Assembly (NCBI GenBank): GCA_032622095.1
Contig: CP136069.1
Location: 5,136,976 to 5,200,975, forward strand
Length of the DNA: 64,000 bases
Source of the DNA: Siphonodentalium dalli
Taxonomy: Eukaryota; Mollusca; Scaphopoda; Gadilida; Siphonodentaliidae
Reading direction: 5' to 3'
Part shown: positions 22,501-30,440 of the stretch, in pieces
How the letters are laid out: the number at the start of each line of letters is the position of its first letter
Numbering within the stretch: position 1 is the stretch's first letter
Program-made: the position numbers and the translations under genes
Notes under the pieces: model-generated
Told to the model about the DNA's origin: nothing
What the model saw: the letters and a program-made list of their open reading frames with translations, nothing else
The model's database searches: none

Positions 22501-24982
22501 GCTGCCATTATCCAAGCCTGCAAAATAGAGTATCTGTCATTTGCAGAATGAGGTCCCCAGAGGGTGAATGTTTATTATGCGTGGTTTGGGGGGGTGGGGT
22601 GGATGGATTGCAGGGCATTGCTCTACATAGCTGCCATTATCCAAGTCTGCAAAATAGAGTATCTGTCATTTGCAGAATGAGGTTTCCAGAGGGTGAATGT
22701 TTATTGTGCGTGGTTGGGGGGGGGGGGGGGGTGGATTGCAGGGCATTGCTCTACAAAGCTGCCATTATTCAAGTCTGCAAAATAGAGTATCTGTCATTTG
22801 CAGAATGAGGTCCCCAGAGGGTGAATGTTTATTGTGCGTGGTTGGGGGGGGGTGGATTGCAGGGCATTGCTCTACATAGCTGCCATTATTCAAGTCTGCA
22901 AAATAGAGTATCTGTCATTTGCAGAATGAGGTCCCCAGAGGGTGAATGTTTATTATGCGTGGTTGGGGGGGGGGGTGGATTGCAGGGCATTGCTCTACAT
23001 AGCTGCCATTATTCAAGTCTGCAAAATAGAGTATCTGTCATTTGCAGAATGAGGTCCCCAGAGGGGTGAATGTTTATTATGCGTGGTTGGGGGGGGGGGG
23101 GGGTGGATTGCAGAGCATTGCTATTGCTGCCATTATTCAAGGCCTGCAAAGTAATGTGTCTGTCATTTGCAGAATGAGGTCCCCAGAGGGTGAATGTTTA
23201 TTATACTAGAGTTCCTGGAAGGAGATATCAATTCTTTGGATATAGGGATTTTGATATATGTAATTAGGGATTATCATTGTTGTACATATTCTCACAGTTG
23301 ACTGTTGAGTACTCAGGCTATTAAAACAGGTTATAATAGTTAGCCCAATGCTCCTCTTGTGTTGCTAGGTGATACACCAGGTCATGCCAATATTTTAGGT
23401 GTAAGTTAGATAGTAGTTACCATTATGCTAAAGCGTAATTCATTATTATATGTGAATTTGGCCTTCCATACATCTAGCTATTATTGACAATCTGTTCATA
23501 AATCCTTTTGGAGTGTTTTCCTTTTTTTTTCTTTTTTTTTTTTTTTTCTTTTTTTTTTTGGCTATAGATATAAGAACTTAGTTAATATGTTTGAAAATGT
23601 ACTGGATATTTGTTCCTTAACCCTTTACCCAACAGAACGGCCCTGTGCCAATGCATTCTCTTATATATGTGAGTCGACCATAGGTTGCCTCGCATATATA
23701 AGAGAATGCATGGCTTAACACATGATAAAATTGTCAAAGATTGTAGAAAAATATTATAAAAATTGTTAAAAAATGTAAGAAAAAATAATAAAATTGTTAA
23801 AGAATGTAAGAAAAATGGCCAATGCATTCTCTTATATATGCGAGGCGACCTATGGTCGACTCGCATATATAAGAGAATGCATTGGCACAAGGCATAACTG
23901 TAACCATCACAGTGTGGTCAATGAACCGGTTCCAATGATATCCATATTTGTATGGTGTTATTGAGACAGACCGAAGATATTTTAGGCTGTTGAAGCTTTA
24001 TTTGGGCGTTTTTGGTCGTTTTGTTGGGTAAAGGGTTAACCAGTGCATTCATTCTCTTATATATCCGAGGCTCCATATGAGAGACTTGTGTATATATATA
24101 ACAGAATGTACTGACACAGGGTCTTTAATGCTGCACCAGCGTAACTTCCATCATGAAATGTATACAAACCCTGCAATATATTATTATGCTCTTTAGTATA
24201 CAAACCCTGTAATATTATTACGCTCTAATTACAGTATAAATGGGCCGCCACCATTACCACAGAGAGGCTATCCTCACAATTCCAGCAGCCCGATGCCCTT
24301 CAAAAAGTCAGTCAATCACAACAACAACCACATCCAGACGTCTGCATCAGGACGATCATTCCTGAGTCCTGACGATTCCGTCAGTACGAGCTCGACGCTT
24401 AGTTTGTCTGGGAAGGGGAGATCACAGAGTCTCGCGAATGTTATTGACAGTGCATACCTCCATCCAGGCGAGACTAAGACAACAAGATCGCGGAGCATCA
24501 CGCCACAAGAATTGCCTCTCGACCCCTCACATCATATGGATCACATGTGTTCGTTATCGCCAGATTCATGTTTCGATCATCGATTTATCAAACAGGAAAG
24601 TTCGTCTTCTGTTTCATCACGTAGTTCTGAAATACCGCCTATTTTGCCACCATGGGAAAGGCCAAAAGGCTATGACAATAATTTTTCAAGGTTGCAGAAG
24701 TCGTCTCTCACTGACGATAAGGAAAATAGTGGTTATCTTATTCCAGCGGAAGCGCTGAACAAAGGACGACGCAGCCTCGATAGTGTGGGGTCAAACTCAT
24801 CCACGGAATTCTCAGGTGACCCCCAAAGAGGTCAAATGTATCTGTTGGAACGGAACATCATTCCGCGTGCGAGGATGAAGTCAGTAAGTTGTGAGGATAT
24901 TAGTAACATTAAGACGGAGGATTCTGTTGACAGTTTCGAACAGATTGGTGGCACTATGAAAAAAAAGTTTCGCTCTTCGTGA
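7719..24982 (+). CDS. DOK/IRS-type docking adaptor (PH + IRS-type PTB), 5'-incomplete
   Basis: Seven exons join at GT-AG borders with consistent phases (0,1,1,0,0,1,2) into 1653 nt, or 550 residues plus stop. Residues 1-112 form a PH domain: KLKG, then WRKRYFVLR and VLEYY, ending in an amphipathic helix. Residues 114-215 form an IRS-type PTB domain, with QWPLKSIRSF, LEAGR and GEGIYIF as its hallmarks. The tail is Ser-rich, with an SH3 ligand (PPPLPQR), a possible SH2 site (GYLIP) and basic-Ser motifs (RSRSITP, RRSLDS). PH plus PTB is the architecture of DOK and IRS adaptors, which bind NPxY-type sites on activated receptor tyrosine kinases at the plasma membrane and recruit SH2 proteins. The exact DOK/IRS subfamily cannot be set from sequence alone. 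The start codon exon is upstream or unrecognised. The TGA at 24980-24982 may not be the true end; see 24983-25560. Confidence 0.85.
7955..8178. repeat. G-rich minisatellite with G-quadruplex potential
   Basis: Units of ~17-24 bp built from 'gctagggggtaggggg' and 'tggggcc' repeat about ten times in the adaptor intron. Runs of 3-6 G at short spacing on the + (transcribed) strand could form G-quadruplexes. The long - strand frames here are Pro-rich repeat translations, not genes. Confidence 0.8.
8455..8582. repeat. 42-bp tandem repeat, 3 copies
   Basis: The unit 'gcagatatttcggatgcata...cgtatcggaatatatttta' occurs three times with one substitution. The following 8583-9060 is unique-looking intron sequence with no coding signal. 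Confidence 0.85.
9062..9400. mobile_element. Family C element abutting an adaptor exon acceptor
   Basis: Inverted modules 'gaaggtgaattctagaaatt' on the left and 'gaggtccccagaggacgaat...ggggacctcattctac' on the right flank the long-form middle ('cataatcgaggtgcctaatg'). The right end stops ~15 bp before the acceptor of the exon at 9416, so the polypyrimidine tract 'tctctcttttttcag' is at the element boundary. Confidence 0.75.
9416..9598 (+). CDS. Adaptor exon b: second half of PH domain
   Basis: The acceptor tttttcag (9408-9415) directly abuts a family C transposon copy, so the polypyrimidine tract lies next to mobile DNA. The exon joins phase 1 to phase 1 and ends at G|GTAAGT. The peptide runs from KIFLWPRFKIEK through YVFELTTPEKYLCLSA to the C-terminal helix DLFVFIIQSQTRL. 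This is typical of PH strands 4-7 and the closing helix, with F/V where many PH domains have Trp. Confidence 0.85.
9856..10056. repeat. Pyrimidine-rich degenerate tandem repeat
   Basis: Units such as 'ccctcataccactcccctca' and 'tggtcctcc' repeat about ten times. Strong C/T strand bias, no gene. Confidence 0.8.
10122..10565. mobile_element. Family C long element with target duplication
   Basis: Ends are 'caagcctgcagatagtgtct' and 'gacagacaaactatttgcag' plus 'gcttg'. Flanks 'gagctttttA' on the left and 'agcttttaca' on the right give a near 8-bp duplication (AGCTTTTTA/AGCTTTTA). The two hairpins at the ends are joined by the ~200-bp middle with 'gaagttggtgatg'-like and 'cacctcgattatg' segments. 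Confidence 0.85.
10747..10963. mobile_element. Family B palindromic MITE, pogo/mariner-like
   Basis: TA-CAGTAATGCCCTAAATAATC ... and its inverse 'gattatttagggcattactg-TA'. The arms are ~100 bp and nearly perfect: 'cagaattatgggtaac', 'ggatttagtcggaaatatgg', 'cttgttgccattcat'. They meet at 'ctctcattgagagct'. TA flanks and CAGTA-type ends are typical of Tc1/mariner (pogo-like) elements; that assignment is inference. Confidence 0.85.
11058..11216. repeat. 41-bp tandem repeat, ~4 copies
   Basis: The unit 'gattatgattacccggtttt' + 'gatttcttccgactaacatat' is repeated in the adaptor intron. A stray half unit recurs at 11336-11358. Confidence 0.8.
11365..11740. mobile_element. Family C long element, right hairpin deleted
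   Basis: Left 'caagtctgagtttagtgtgc' and right 'gacaggcacacaaaactgac' + 'acttg'. The left hairpin is present. The right end keeps only 'gcagaatgacag', so the second hairpin was deleted. Confidence 0.75.
11815..12182. repeat. Poly-T tract and 'gggggagatagcc' interspersed repeat
   Basis: An uninterrupted T tract starts at 11811. From 11966 'tggggggagatagccttgtt' leads into 'gtttgtctgtccgtcacact' and 'ttcatggtgtaatcatctcc'. The same repeat recurs at 13566-13760, where its G run is expanded to 38. I associate this style of repeat with bivalve introns (inference). Confidence 0.7.
12383..12885. mobile_element. Family C long element carrying a P2 fragment
   Basis: Ends are 'caagtctgcaaatagtgtgt' and 'acacaatacattcagacttg'. 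At 12613-12674 half of a P2 element (tcgactcgcatatataagag ... tgttgggtaaagggttaa) lies in its middle, where sister copies read 'tctgcaaattagggga'. It is a partly deleted TTAA insertion. Confidence 0.75.
13190..13510. repeat. 45-bp minisatellite, 7 copies
   Basis: The unit 'acacctatattcaatatgca' + 'caaatatatatatacactgtaaaac' lies in the adaptor intron. One copy holds an internal 'attcaatatgc' duplication. The motif 'acacacctatattcaatatg' also occurs at 12147-12166. The long open frame here is only the repeat. Confidence 0.88.
13538..13760. repeat. Run of 38 G followed by 'ggagatagcc' repeat copy
   Basis: 13538-13575 is an uninterrupted G tract at the left edge of the same repeat seen at 11966, where only six G are present. 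The remainder is a near copy of 11975-12130. Length may be uncertain because such runs sequence poorly. Confidence 0.8.
13950..14062 (+). CDS. Adaptor exon c: start of PTB domain
   Basis: The acceptor ccatttcag leads to a phase 1 start and a phase 0 end at AAG|GTCAGT. The peptide DDIFIVQPDYSESQRRIGAK continues into CLLQISPWGITLALK, matching the first strands of IRS-type PTB domains (F-x-V ... S ... L-x-I-x-x-x-x-I-x-L). The last ~40 nt and the donor are copied several times in the downstream intron (14063-14467). Confidence 0.85.
14063..14467. repeat. Tandem repeat made from the 3' end of adaptor exon c plus its splice donor
   Basis: The exon end 'cagtccatgggggataactc' + 'tagctctcaagGTCAGTgtctgctg' recurs once at 14064-14105. 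It recurs again from about 14264, then as ~58-bp copies ending 'ctctaaaGTGAGTgtcatctg' at about 14341, 14390 and 14440. 14106-14262 between them is unique. Each copy keeps a GT donor. Confidence 0.85.
14800..15228. repeat. ~28-bp minisatellite of acceptor-like units before adaptor exon d
   Basis: About 15 units of 'ggtcctctccccagtcatcc' + 'tctaggct' lie 25 bp upstream of the true acceptor 'tttctttttcag|TCG'. Each unit has a pyrimidine tract plus 'CCCCAG|TC', which looks like a 3' splice site. Confidence 0.88.
15254..15457 (+). CDS. Adaptor exon d: core of IRS-type PTB domain
   Basis: The acceptor tttctttttcag lies before TCG ACT CGA, and the donor is AAG|GTGAGT. Both borders are phase 0, giving 68 codons. 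The peptide contains QWPLKSIRSF, MSLEAGRVAPMGEGIYIFNT and an IYDMIDKYV helix. W-P-L-x-x-I-R-x-F, EAGR and GEG-x-y-x-F are diagnostic of the IRS/DOK PTB fold, where the Arg residues bind phosphotyrosine. Confidence 0.9.
15699..16076. mobile_element. P1 piggyBac-like MITE, complete
   Basis: TTAA-CTCTTTCAGTGCCA ... TGGCACTGAAAGGG-TTAA, 378 bp including both TTAA. A single core hairpin lies at 15956-16026. No transposase. TTAA target duplication and CCCTTT ends are piggyBac hallmarks. Confidence 0.88.
16312..16465 (+). CDS. Adaptor exon e: post-PTB linker helix
   Basis: The acceptor ttttttgacag leads to a phase 0 start (CCT GGA ACA), and the exon ends in phase 1 at GAT G|GTAAG. The peptide reads TTEELNKFMHEADKL, QALTTIQATSINKGEYP, then LRDIWNFVPPADG. 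It looks helical and has no recognised domain. Phase and codon quality fit its neighbours. Confidence 0.8.
16494..16690. repeat. ~33-bp minisatellite beginning 30 bp after an adaptor donor
   Basis: About six units of 'ggttaagtcgtcctgaatag' + 'agttatcacccct' follow the donor at 16466. 16691-17121 holds no visible gene or repeat unit. Confidence 0.85.
17122..17312. repeat. 95-bp direct tandem duplication
   Basis: Two near-identical copies start 'aaacaaaagtacagcgatat' at 17122 and 17217, and share 'gaaaccatgacgaataatct'. Unassigned intron sequence. Confidence 0.85.
17472..21055. mobile_element. 3.58-kb hAT-like element with 8-bp target duplication
   Basis: Ends TAGAGCTTCAC (17472) and GTGAAGCTCTA (to 21055) are exact inverted repeats. 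Both flanks read ATTTCACA (17464-17471 and 21056-21063). Subterminal 'cggtatttagtcatatcgc' blocks lie near both ends, at about 17490 and 20981. An 8-bp duplication and a YARNG-type end fit hAT. No transposase frame is visible; the inside holds 'gtccgtctgtc' and 'gataactcaaacatttttta' repeats at 17960-18360 and 18600-18725, and AT-rich DNA. Confidence 0.8.
21230..21586 (+). repeat. Repeat E copy
   Basis: An interspersed ~330-bp sequence containing 'aatgtaacattctactaaca', 'ccactccatagaaaacatcg' and 'accctaccggagtgtttcac'. Other copies lie at 40740-41266 (+), 48397-48503 (part), and inverted at 49800-50150 and 52797-53147. No domain recognised. Confidence 0.75.
21587..22045. mobile_element. P1 piggyBac-like MITE, complete
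   Basis: TTAA-CCCTTTCAGTGCCAGGTCC ... CCCCTGGCACTGAAAGGG-TTAA. One core hairpin near the left end (21637-21707), then the sequence 'aaacttacgtttttcatggg'-type shared with 15820-15950 inverted. 22046-22319 beyond it shows no gene before exon f. Confidence 0.85.
22320..22416 (+). CDS. Adaptor exon f: short linker
   Basis: The acceptor taccatttcag gives G+AT = Asp, and the donor is AG|GTTAGT in phase 2. The peptide begins DELTHIGIAGGRIAFQRQPS and ends PLSQSNS. There is no domain. It is supported by matching phases on both sides and intact splice sites. It lies nearly 6 kb from the previous exon because a 3.6-kb hAT-like element sits in the intron. Confidence 0.7.
22450..23205. repeat. ~160-bp tandem array built on a family C terminus, with G runs
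   Basis: About five to six units contain 'gctctacatagctgccatta', 'tccaagtctgcaaaatagag', 'tctgtcatttgcagaatgag' and 'gtccccagagggtgaatg', then a G run of 8-16. The middle of each unit is the outer end of family C, so half of the transposon end was captured and amplified. 23206-23616 then shows no gene; a poly-T tract lies at 23521-23560. Confidence 0.85.
23617..24039. mobile_element. P2 piggyBac-like MITE, complete
   Basis: TTAA-CCCTTTACCCAACAGAAC ... TTTTGTTGGGTAAAGGG-TTAA, with two inverted core hairpins (23646-23713 and 23818-23886). The right side has the P2-specific 'gtggtcaatgaaccggttcc' and 'gacagaccgaagatatttta'. Confidence 0.88.
24040..24234. repeat. Decayed core hairpin and duplicated acceptor of adaptor exon g
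   Basis: 24040-24122 is a diverged core hairpin. 24159-24197 and 24197-24234 are near copies of 'tatacaaaccctg(c/t)aatat' + 'tattatgctct..tag', each ending in AG|TATA. The true acceptor of exon g is the second one. Confidence 0.75.
24235..24982 (+). CDS. Adaptor exon g: Ser-rich signalling tail, ending at an in-frame TGA
   Basis: The acceptor ctctaattacag gives AG+T = Ser, followed by INGPPPLPQRGYP. The open frame runs 248 codons and is Ser-rich: RSQSLANVIDSAYLHP, RSRSITPQELP, NSGYLIPAEAL and RMKSVSCEDISNIKTEDS. PPPLPQR is an SH3 ligand type, and Tyr469 in GYLIP suits SH2 binding. It stops at TGA 24980-24982, a few codons after an A8 run (24959-24966). The same frame continues to look coding beyond the stop. 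Confidence 0.8.
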
Positions 24983-25560
24983 GAAAACTCCAGATCCGTT
25001 CCTGAACTTAGAGCATTCCGTGGCAGCACTGAGTGGGACTGTCGGGATCGCAGTAATTCTATGGATTTTGACGCTAAGGAGCAGAGGCATTCGGATCATC
25101 TTTACAGCAAATCATCGAAATATGTTCCGATGTTGAGAAGGACTCTTTCCAATCCAAACCTTTATGATTATGGTACAAAAACGAAAGCTTGCCGATCTGC
25201 GATCGTGTCGTTCAAAATCATCATCGAAATACATCTCTATCAGATGTTGAAAATCAAAGCAGGAGTCATTCATTGGTTAATTTATTAGCTGACGGATTAA
25301 AAAAGAAGCTGAGCACCGAGAAATTAGCAATGAGGGAAAGTCCTGACTGTAAGCGTAAATCTCCGAAAGGGACGTCACCACAGATGAATCACTCACAGAG
25401 TAGCGGCAGTATCATGAATACGAAAAAAGATCCGATGCAAAGCAGAGTAAGTCAAAGTGCCTTGCCTCCACGCCCACCAACTAGGCCAAACGACAGACGA
25501 CCAAAAGTCGCCACAAAACCTCCCATACCAACACATAAAAGTATGGAAACGTTCTGTTAA
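24983..25560 (+). pseudogene. Continuation of adaptor tail behind a stop and a frameshift
   Basis: After the TGA the same frame stays open to about 25182 (SRSVPELRAFRG; HLYSKSSKYVPMLRRTLSNP). Coding character then jumps to the frame starting at 25189 (HRNTSLSDVENQSRSHSLVN; SALPPRPPTRPNDRRPKV), ending at TAA 25558-25560. The jump coincides with an A5 run (25177-25181). KYVPM (25118-25132) is a YxxM motif, the PI3-kinase p85 SH2 ligand typical of IRS-like adaptors, and PPRPPTR is an SH3 ligand. One-base errors in the A runs at 24959-24966, 24984-24987 and 25177-25181 would make one continuous tail. The choice is between assembly error and real decay; error seems likelier. Confidence 0.65.
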
Positions 25561-25774
25561 CTTTTTATCTGAGGCCGAAGGTCATAGATATATGTTATTG
25601 GGGTTTTCCTACTGACCTTATTTTGAATCCCTACCCTAACGTATTTTGAATCCTACCCTGACATATTTTTCATGGTTTTCAAGAAAATGGTTTTTATTTT
25701 TTTATGAAAAAAATTCTTTATAAACAAAACATACTTTTCAGTGTTTCAGAATGGGTTGATTCTCGTTGTGTGTG

Positions 25775-26135
25775 TTAACCTTTGCTTCCTGTAGGGAGCC
25801 CCATACAGTTGGCAGCTTGTATTACTGAGTGTCGTCTGCTCACGTCCGTGAGGGGCTCCATAAGGGTAGTTTGACCCTTCCATGACTGGAGTTTTTTTAT
25901 TTTGCGAAAACCCCTGTGCTATATGCATTCTCTTATATATGTGCGTCTCCCATATGGAGCCGCGCATATATAAGAGAATATATTAGCCTAAAATATTTAC
26001 TGTGACCTTGTAAGCCAGTGCATTCTCTTATATATATGCGAGACTGCCTAATGGGAGACTCGCATATATAAGAGAATATGGTGGCGTAGTATATTTATTG
26101 CTGCACCAGCGCAGCTCCTGTCATGAAAGGGTTAA
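25775..26135. mobile_element. P3 TTAA element with two core hairpins
   Basis: TTAA-CCTTTGCTTCCTGTAGGG ... GCAGCTCCTGTCATGAAAGGG-TTAA. Core hairpins lie at 25917-25983 and 26014-26084. It sits about 215 bp behind the adaptor tail, where the 3' UTR should be. Confidence 0.75.
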
Positions 26136-26367
26136 AGTTTATACAAAGAAAATAAAAATTAATCTTAATTCAACCCTGCAGATAAGATATAAAACCCACA
26201 AGAATATGTCAAAATAAATATAAATAATAAACTTTTAAGCCTACCTACCGACCCGATGTCACCCGAACCAGATATTAATTTTCTCTGGCCTGAAATATCT
26301 ATTTTGTTTTTACATAATTTGTATTGAAACAGTCAGATGATTTTACATACAGAATGAATGGTTTTAC

Positions 26368-26733
26368 ATGTTTTATGGTTTATGGCAATTATGCCAAAGG
26401 GGAACTACAGGTATATATACTCATCCAATGCATGCTACGATGACCTTTATCTATATTTGTGTAACTATGGTGTGTGTAACTTCTCTGTATACTCAATATA
26501 TACATGTATATGCCTTATACTATTATCGCATAATGAAAACTTCACATAACCGATTGATAATCACCGTTCTACTATCCTAACTGTTGGTTCACGCCTTCCG
26601 GTTACCAGTCGATGCATCACGCGGGTTTTTTATCTGCCTGCTCGGTGTGTCTGTGTGGTGCTTGCGGACCTTGCCAATAAGTTATCATTCCTGACATCCC
26701 CTTTGGCATAAATTGCCATAAACCATACAACAA
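26368..26733. mobile_element. ~365-bp element with terminal inverted repeats
   Basis: 'atggtttatggcaattatgc' + 'caaagggg' on the left is matched inverted by 'cccctttggcataaattgcc' + 'ataaaccat' on the right. Open frames inside are short and unrelated to known proteins. Superfamily unassigned. Confidence 0.7.
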
Positions 26734-27117
26734 AATGAATGGTTGTACATGTTGGATACAATATATAGCTAATATTCATCTGGTACATACATTCAGGCAT
26801 TCGGGCAATCTTTTATATTGTAATTGAAATCATGATATACAACAGAGAATGATTTGAAGTTTAAGTCACGTTAAACATGTTATTTTCATTTTTTGTTTCG
26901 GTTTAGCAACGACACTCAACTGAAGGGTGACTTAATTACTATAATTACTATAATTACTATAATTGAAGAGAGTAAGAGGTAGAATGGAAACATAAATCTT
27001 AAAGGAAAATACGCGATTCTGATGAGTATATATCAAGAAATGTATGCCTGAAATATCTATTTATTGACATTCATTGGGGGCCATAGGCAAGTAACAAAAG
27101 TATATAATAAACAGAAT

Positions 27118-27277
27118 ATCCACACTTTTTCAGTGGATATGGTTAAATCTCATTCGTGATGACAAAACATTTGAATTTCCACTTGTGGCTTTTGTCATCA
27201 CTCATGAGATATAACCCATATCCACTGAAAAAGTGTGGATATCCTCTATGTATCCTGTCTGACACAGCAGCCCCCCC

Positions 27278-27321
<44 letters not shown>
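27118..27321. repeat. Palindrome followed by a 51-bp C tract
   Basis: 27120-27240 is a hairpin with arms 'cacactttttcagtggatat' and its inverse. 27271-27321 is a C run broken by one A (43 uninterrupted C after it). Sequence after it (27330-27560) resembles 22080-22235 inverted ('cctgcgaacgtt', 'catttgacagaag'). No gene is seen in 27560-28365. Confidence 0.75.
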
Positions 27322-27325
<4 letters not shown>

Positions 27326-28368
27326 CTGGTCAGCACCCGACAACAATAATAAACCATTCACTTTTTAACTGACTTCGGATCCTGCGAACGTTCGAGATTT
27401 GAATCGATGTGAAATCATACAAAAGGTTTGATACGATTCAAAATGATAGCGGAGATTCAATAAATGTTCGAACCCTCCCGCATCGGGAGACTCGTGCAAC
27501 TGTCTAATATATATAAACGAAGAAGAATTTAAAACATTGATCTCATTTGACAGAAGAGAGATAACCATCTACATGTACGTATCAATCATTAGGGTACAAA
27601 TGTACCCTTTTCTAATCCGATTTCATCTATTCATACAATTTTCTAGTATAATAAGGTATAATCGACCGAATATTACAGTGTACGGCCATGAGGAATTGAT
27701 CAATTACTCGTCATGTACGTTTCTATAATTGTAATTCGCAGGAGCCTCAACAGGCTGAACTGACTGGGAGAATCCATTTAGTATAGGACGTGTCCTAAGT
27801 TTATAAGTATTTATTAGATTTGATATTGAATCGTAATCTTCCTTCCCTTCATATGAGAGACTCCGTACTGACGAAACGCAGTGTCAAACTTTAAAGACTG
27901 CTGCAATTGACTTTTATCTACCGGTGGTAATCAATAACTGATTGTTTATACAGAAACGGCTAGATCATCAGAGCTGAAAATTAGTACATAGAGGTGATTT
28001 TACCCAATGAATCTTATTAGTAGTCCATCATATGACGTCACATGTCATTTCAAGCGTACAATTTGTAACTGCTAAAAATATCATCTATCCTTCATTTATG
28101 TTTATGAAATTATGTATGTACCTGTTTTTATCTTGTCTTATTTCTTGAGCATCTCTGTACAGATTTGATCTTTAACATTCAGTATTGTCTGTGGGGGTCA
28201 TTGTCACAAGGCATCGATCACATTCGTAGCCAGCTTATCAAATCAGTCATACCATGCACGTAGCTATCTGTTCAAGGTTATAACATTCATGGACAGATTT
28301 TGATATTCATGTTGGCATATTGCACGAGAATAGTTTGGCTAATCACATTAAAGCCATGAAATAGAAGG

Positions 28369-28745
28369 GCCCTGTGCCAATGCATTCTCTTATATATGCG
28401 AGTCGACCATAGGTCGCCTCGCATATATAAGAGAATGCATTGGCTTAACACATTAAAAATTATAAAATTGTTAAAGAATGGTAAAAAAAATGGTAAAAAG
28501 TGTTAAAAAAAGAATTTTTTTAGGCCAATGCATTCTCTTATATATGCGAGGCGACCTATGGTCGACTCGCATATATAAGAGAATGCATTGGCACAGGGTA
28601 TAACTGTAACTATCACAATGTGGTCAAGGAGCCGGTTCCAATGATATCCATATTTGTATGGTTCTATTGAGACAGACCGAAGATATTTTATGCTGTTGAA
28701 GCTTTATTTGGCCGGTTTTGGCCGGTTTGTTGGGTAAAGGGTTAA
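28369..28745. mobile_element. P2 element, left terminus missing
   Basis: It begins at the inner 'ccctgtgccaatgc' without TTAA-CCCTTTACCC. It has both core hairpins and a complete right end 'ggtttgttgggtaaaggg-TTAA'. Confidence 0.82.
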
Positions 28746-28759
28746 TCAGAAATTCCTAT

Positions 28760-29118
28760 TGCAGAATGAGTTCCCTAGAGGGTGAATTTAGTGATGCTAT
28801 CCAAATTCACCCTCTGGGACCTCATTCTGCTTAGGCCTCATCTTCTTGGAAGTATCTATATTATCAAATTAACATTGTTTTTAGTTACCTTTTCCCTTCT
28901 GTTCAATTCTACATCCCCTAATTTGCAGAAGATAAAATGCATAATCGAGGTGAATAATGGGTGAACATCACCAACTTTAACTGGGAACTTCAATCTGATC
29001 CTAGGTCTCATAGCAATTGAGGCCAAAGCAGATTGAGGTTCCCAGGGGGTGATTTTGGTGATGCTAGTCCACCGTGCTGGGGACCTCATTCTGCAAATAA
29101 CAGACACACTATTTCCAG
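28760..29118. mobile_element. Family C long element
   Basis: Left hairpin 'gcagaatgagttccctagag' / 'caccctctgggacctcattc', long middle ('cttcttggaagtatctatat', 'cataatcgaggtgaataatg'), and a right end with a deleted hairpin arm (ctggggacctcattctgcaa). Immediately behind it the 79-bp array starts. Confidence 0.75.
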
Positions 29119-29142
29119 GGAAATAACTCATGAATGTGTTAT

Positions 29143-29379
29143 AGGCAACCCACAGGGAGCCTCACTACGGAGTGTCGTCTGCTCCAGTCTATGTGGGGGG
29201 CTCTATGGGTTCATGTTTTATAGGTAACCCACAGGGAGCCTCACTACGGAGTGTCATCTGCTCCAGTCTATGTGGGGGGCTCTATGGGTTCATGTTTTAT
29301 AGGTAACCCACAGGGAGCCTCACTACGGAGTGTCGTCTGCTCCAGTCTATGTGGGGGGCTCTATGGGTTCATGTTTTTA
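29143..29379. repeat. 79-bp tandem repeat, 3 copies
   Basis: Units start at 29143, 29222 and 29301 with 'aggtaacccacagggagcct' and contain 'ggagtgtcgtctgctccagt'. Part resembles the P3/P4 end sequence at 25790-25860. Confidence 0.9.
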
Positions 29380-29604
29380 GCAGATAATTGAAAAACATCT
29401 TACATTTATAAGGAAAGAAATAAATATCAGGTTATCATTTATATACCTATGATTTTCGATTGATGTCATGAAATTGCTTGAGTTCTATCCCTATATAACT
29501 TAATAAATAAACAAAGTTTTGGAGCATGACGTCGCGATTTTTATCGCAAGTCAATATGCGATGATGTCATATTGCACTTCATGGAATTTGAAAAGCTGGC
29601 TATG

Positions 29605-30325
29605 AAAGTGATCGGTGCCTTGTGAGAATGATCACACCGGCTTTCGTATTCGGCATTCTTCCATGGTCGGTGCCTTGTGAGAATGATCACATCGGCTTTC
29701 GTATTCGGCATTCTTCCATGGTCGGTGTCTTGTGAGAATGACCATATCGGCTTTCATATTCGGCATTCTTCCATGGTCAGTGTCTTGTGAGAATGACCAT
29801 ATCGGCTTTCGTATTCGGCATCCTTCCATGGTCAGTGTCTTGTGAGAATGACCATATCGGCTTTCATATTCGGCATTCTTCCATGGTCAGTGTCTTGTGA
29901 GAATGACCATATCGGCTTTCGTATTCGGCATCCTTCCATGGTCGGTGCCTTGTGAGAATGACCATATCGGCTTTCGTATTCGGCATTCTTTCATGGTCGG
30001 TGTCTTATGAGAATGACCATATCGGCTTTCATATTCGGCATTCTTCCATGGTCAGTGTCTTGTGAGAATGACCATATCGGCTTTCGTATTCGGCATCCTT
30101 CCATGGTCAGTGTCTTGTGAGAATGACCATATCGGCTTTCGTATTCGGCATTCTTTCATGGTCGGTGTCTTATGAGAATGACCATATCGGCTTTCGTATT
30201 CTGCATTCTTCCATGGTCAGTGTCTTATGAGAATGACCACATCGGCTTTCATATTCAGCATCCTTACATGGTCGGTGTCTTGTGAGAATGACTGCATCGG
30301 CTTTCGTATTCGACATTCTTCCAGA
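29605..30325. repeat. 55-bp minisatellite, ~13 copies
   Basis: The unit 'ggtcggtgccttgtgagaat' + 'gaccatatcggctttcgtat' + 'tcggcattcttccat'. Related text 'gccttgtgacaatgacccaa' occurs singly at 59310. Confidence 0.92.
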
Positions 30326-30440
30326 AGGTAGTATTAAAAACCATGTCTTTCCAAATCTGTAATATCCCTTCTATTTTTTTTATGACAAACTTGTTTAATG
30401 TTTAACTGACTGTCTATTAATTTAATTTTGATCTATTTGC

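Noticed and set aside
24880-24900. Strong GTAAGT within adaptor exon g as an alternative donor
   Set aside because: Coding character (SVSCEDISNIKTEDSVDSFE) continues without change across it and no matching acceptor exon is seen downstream.
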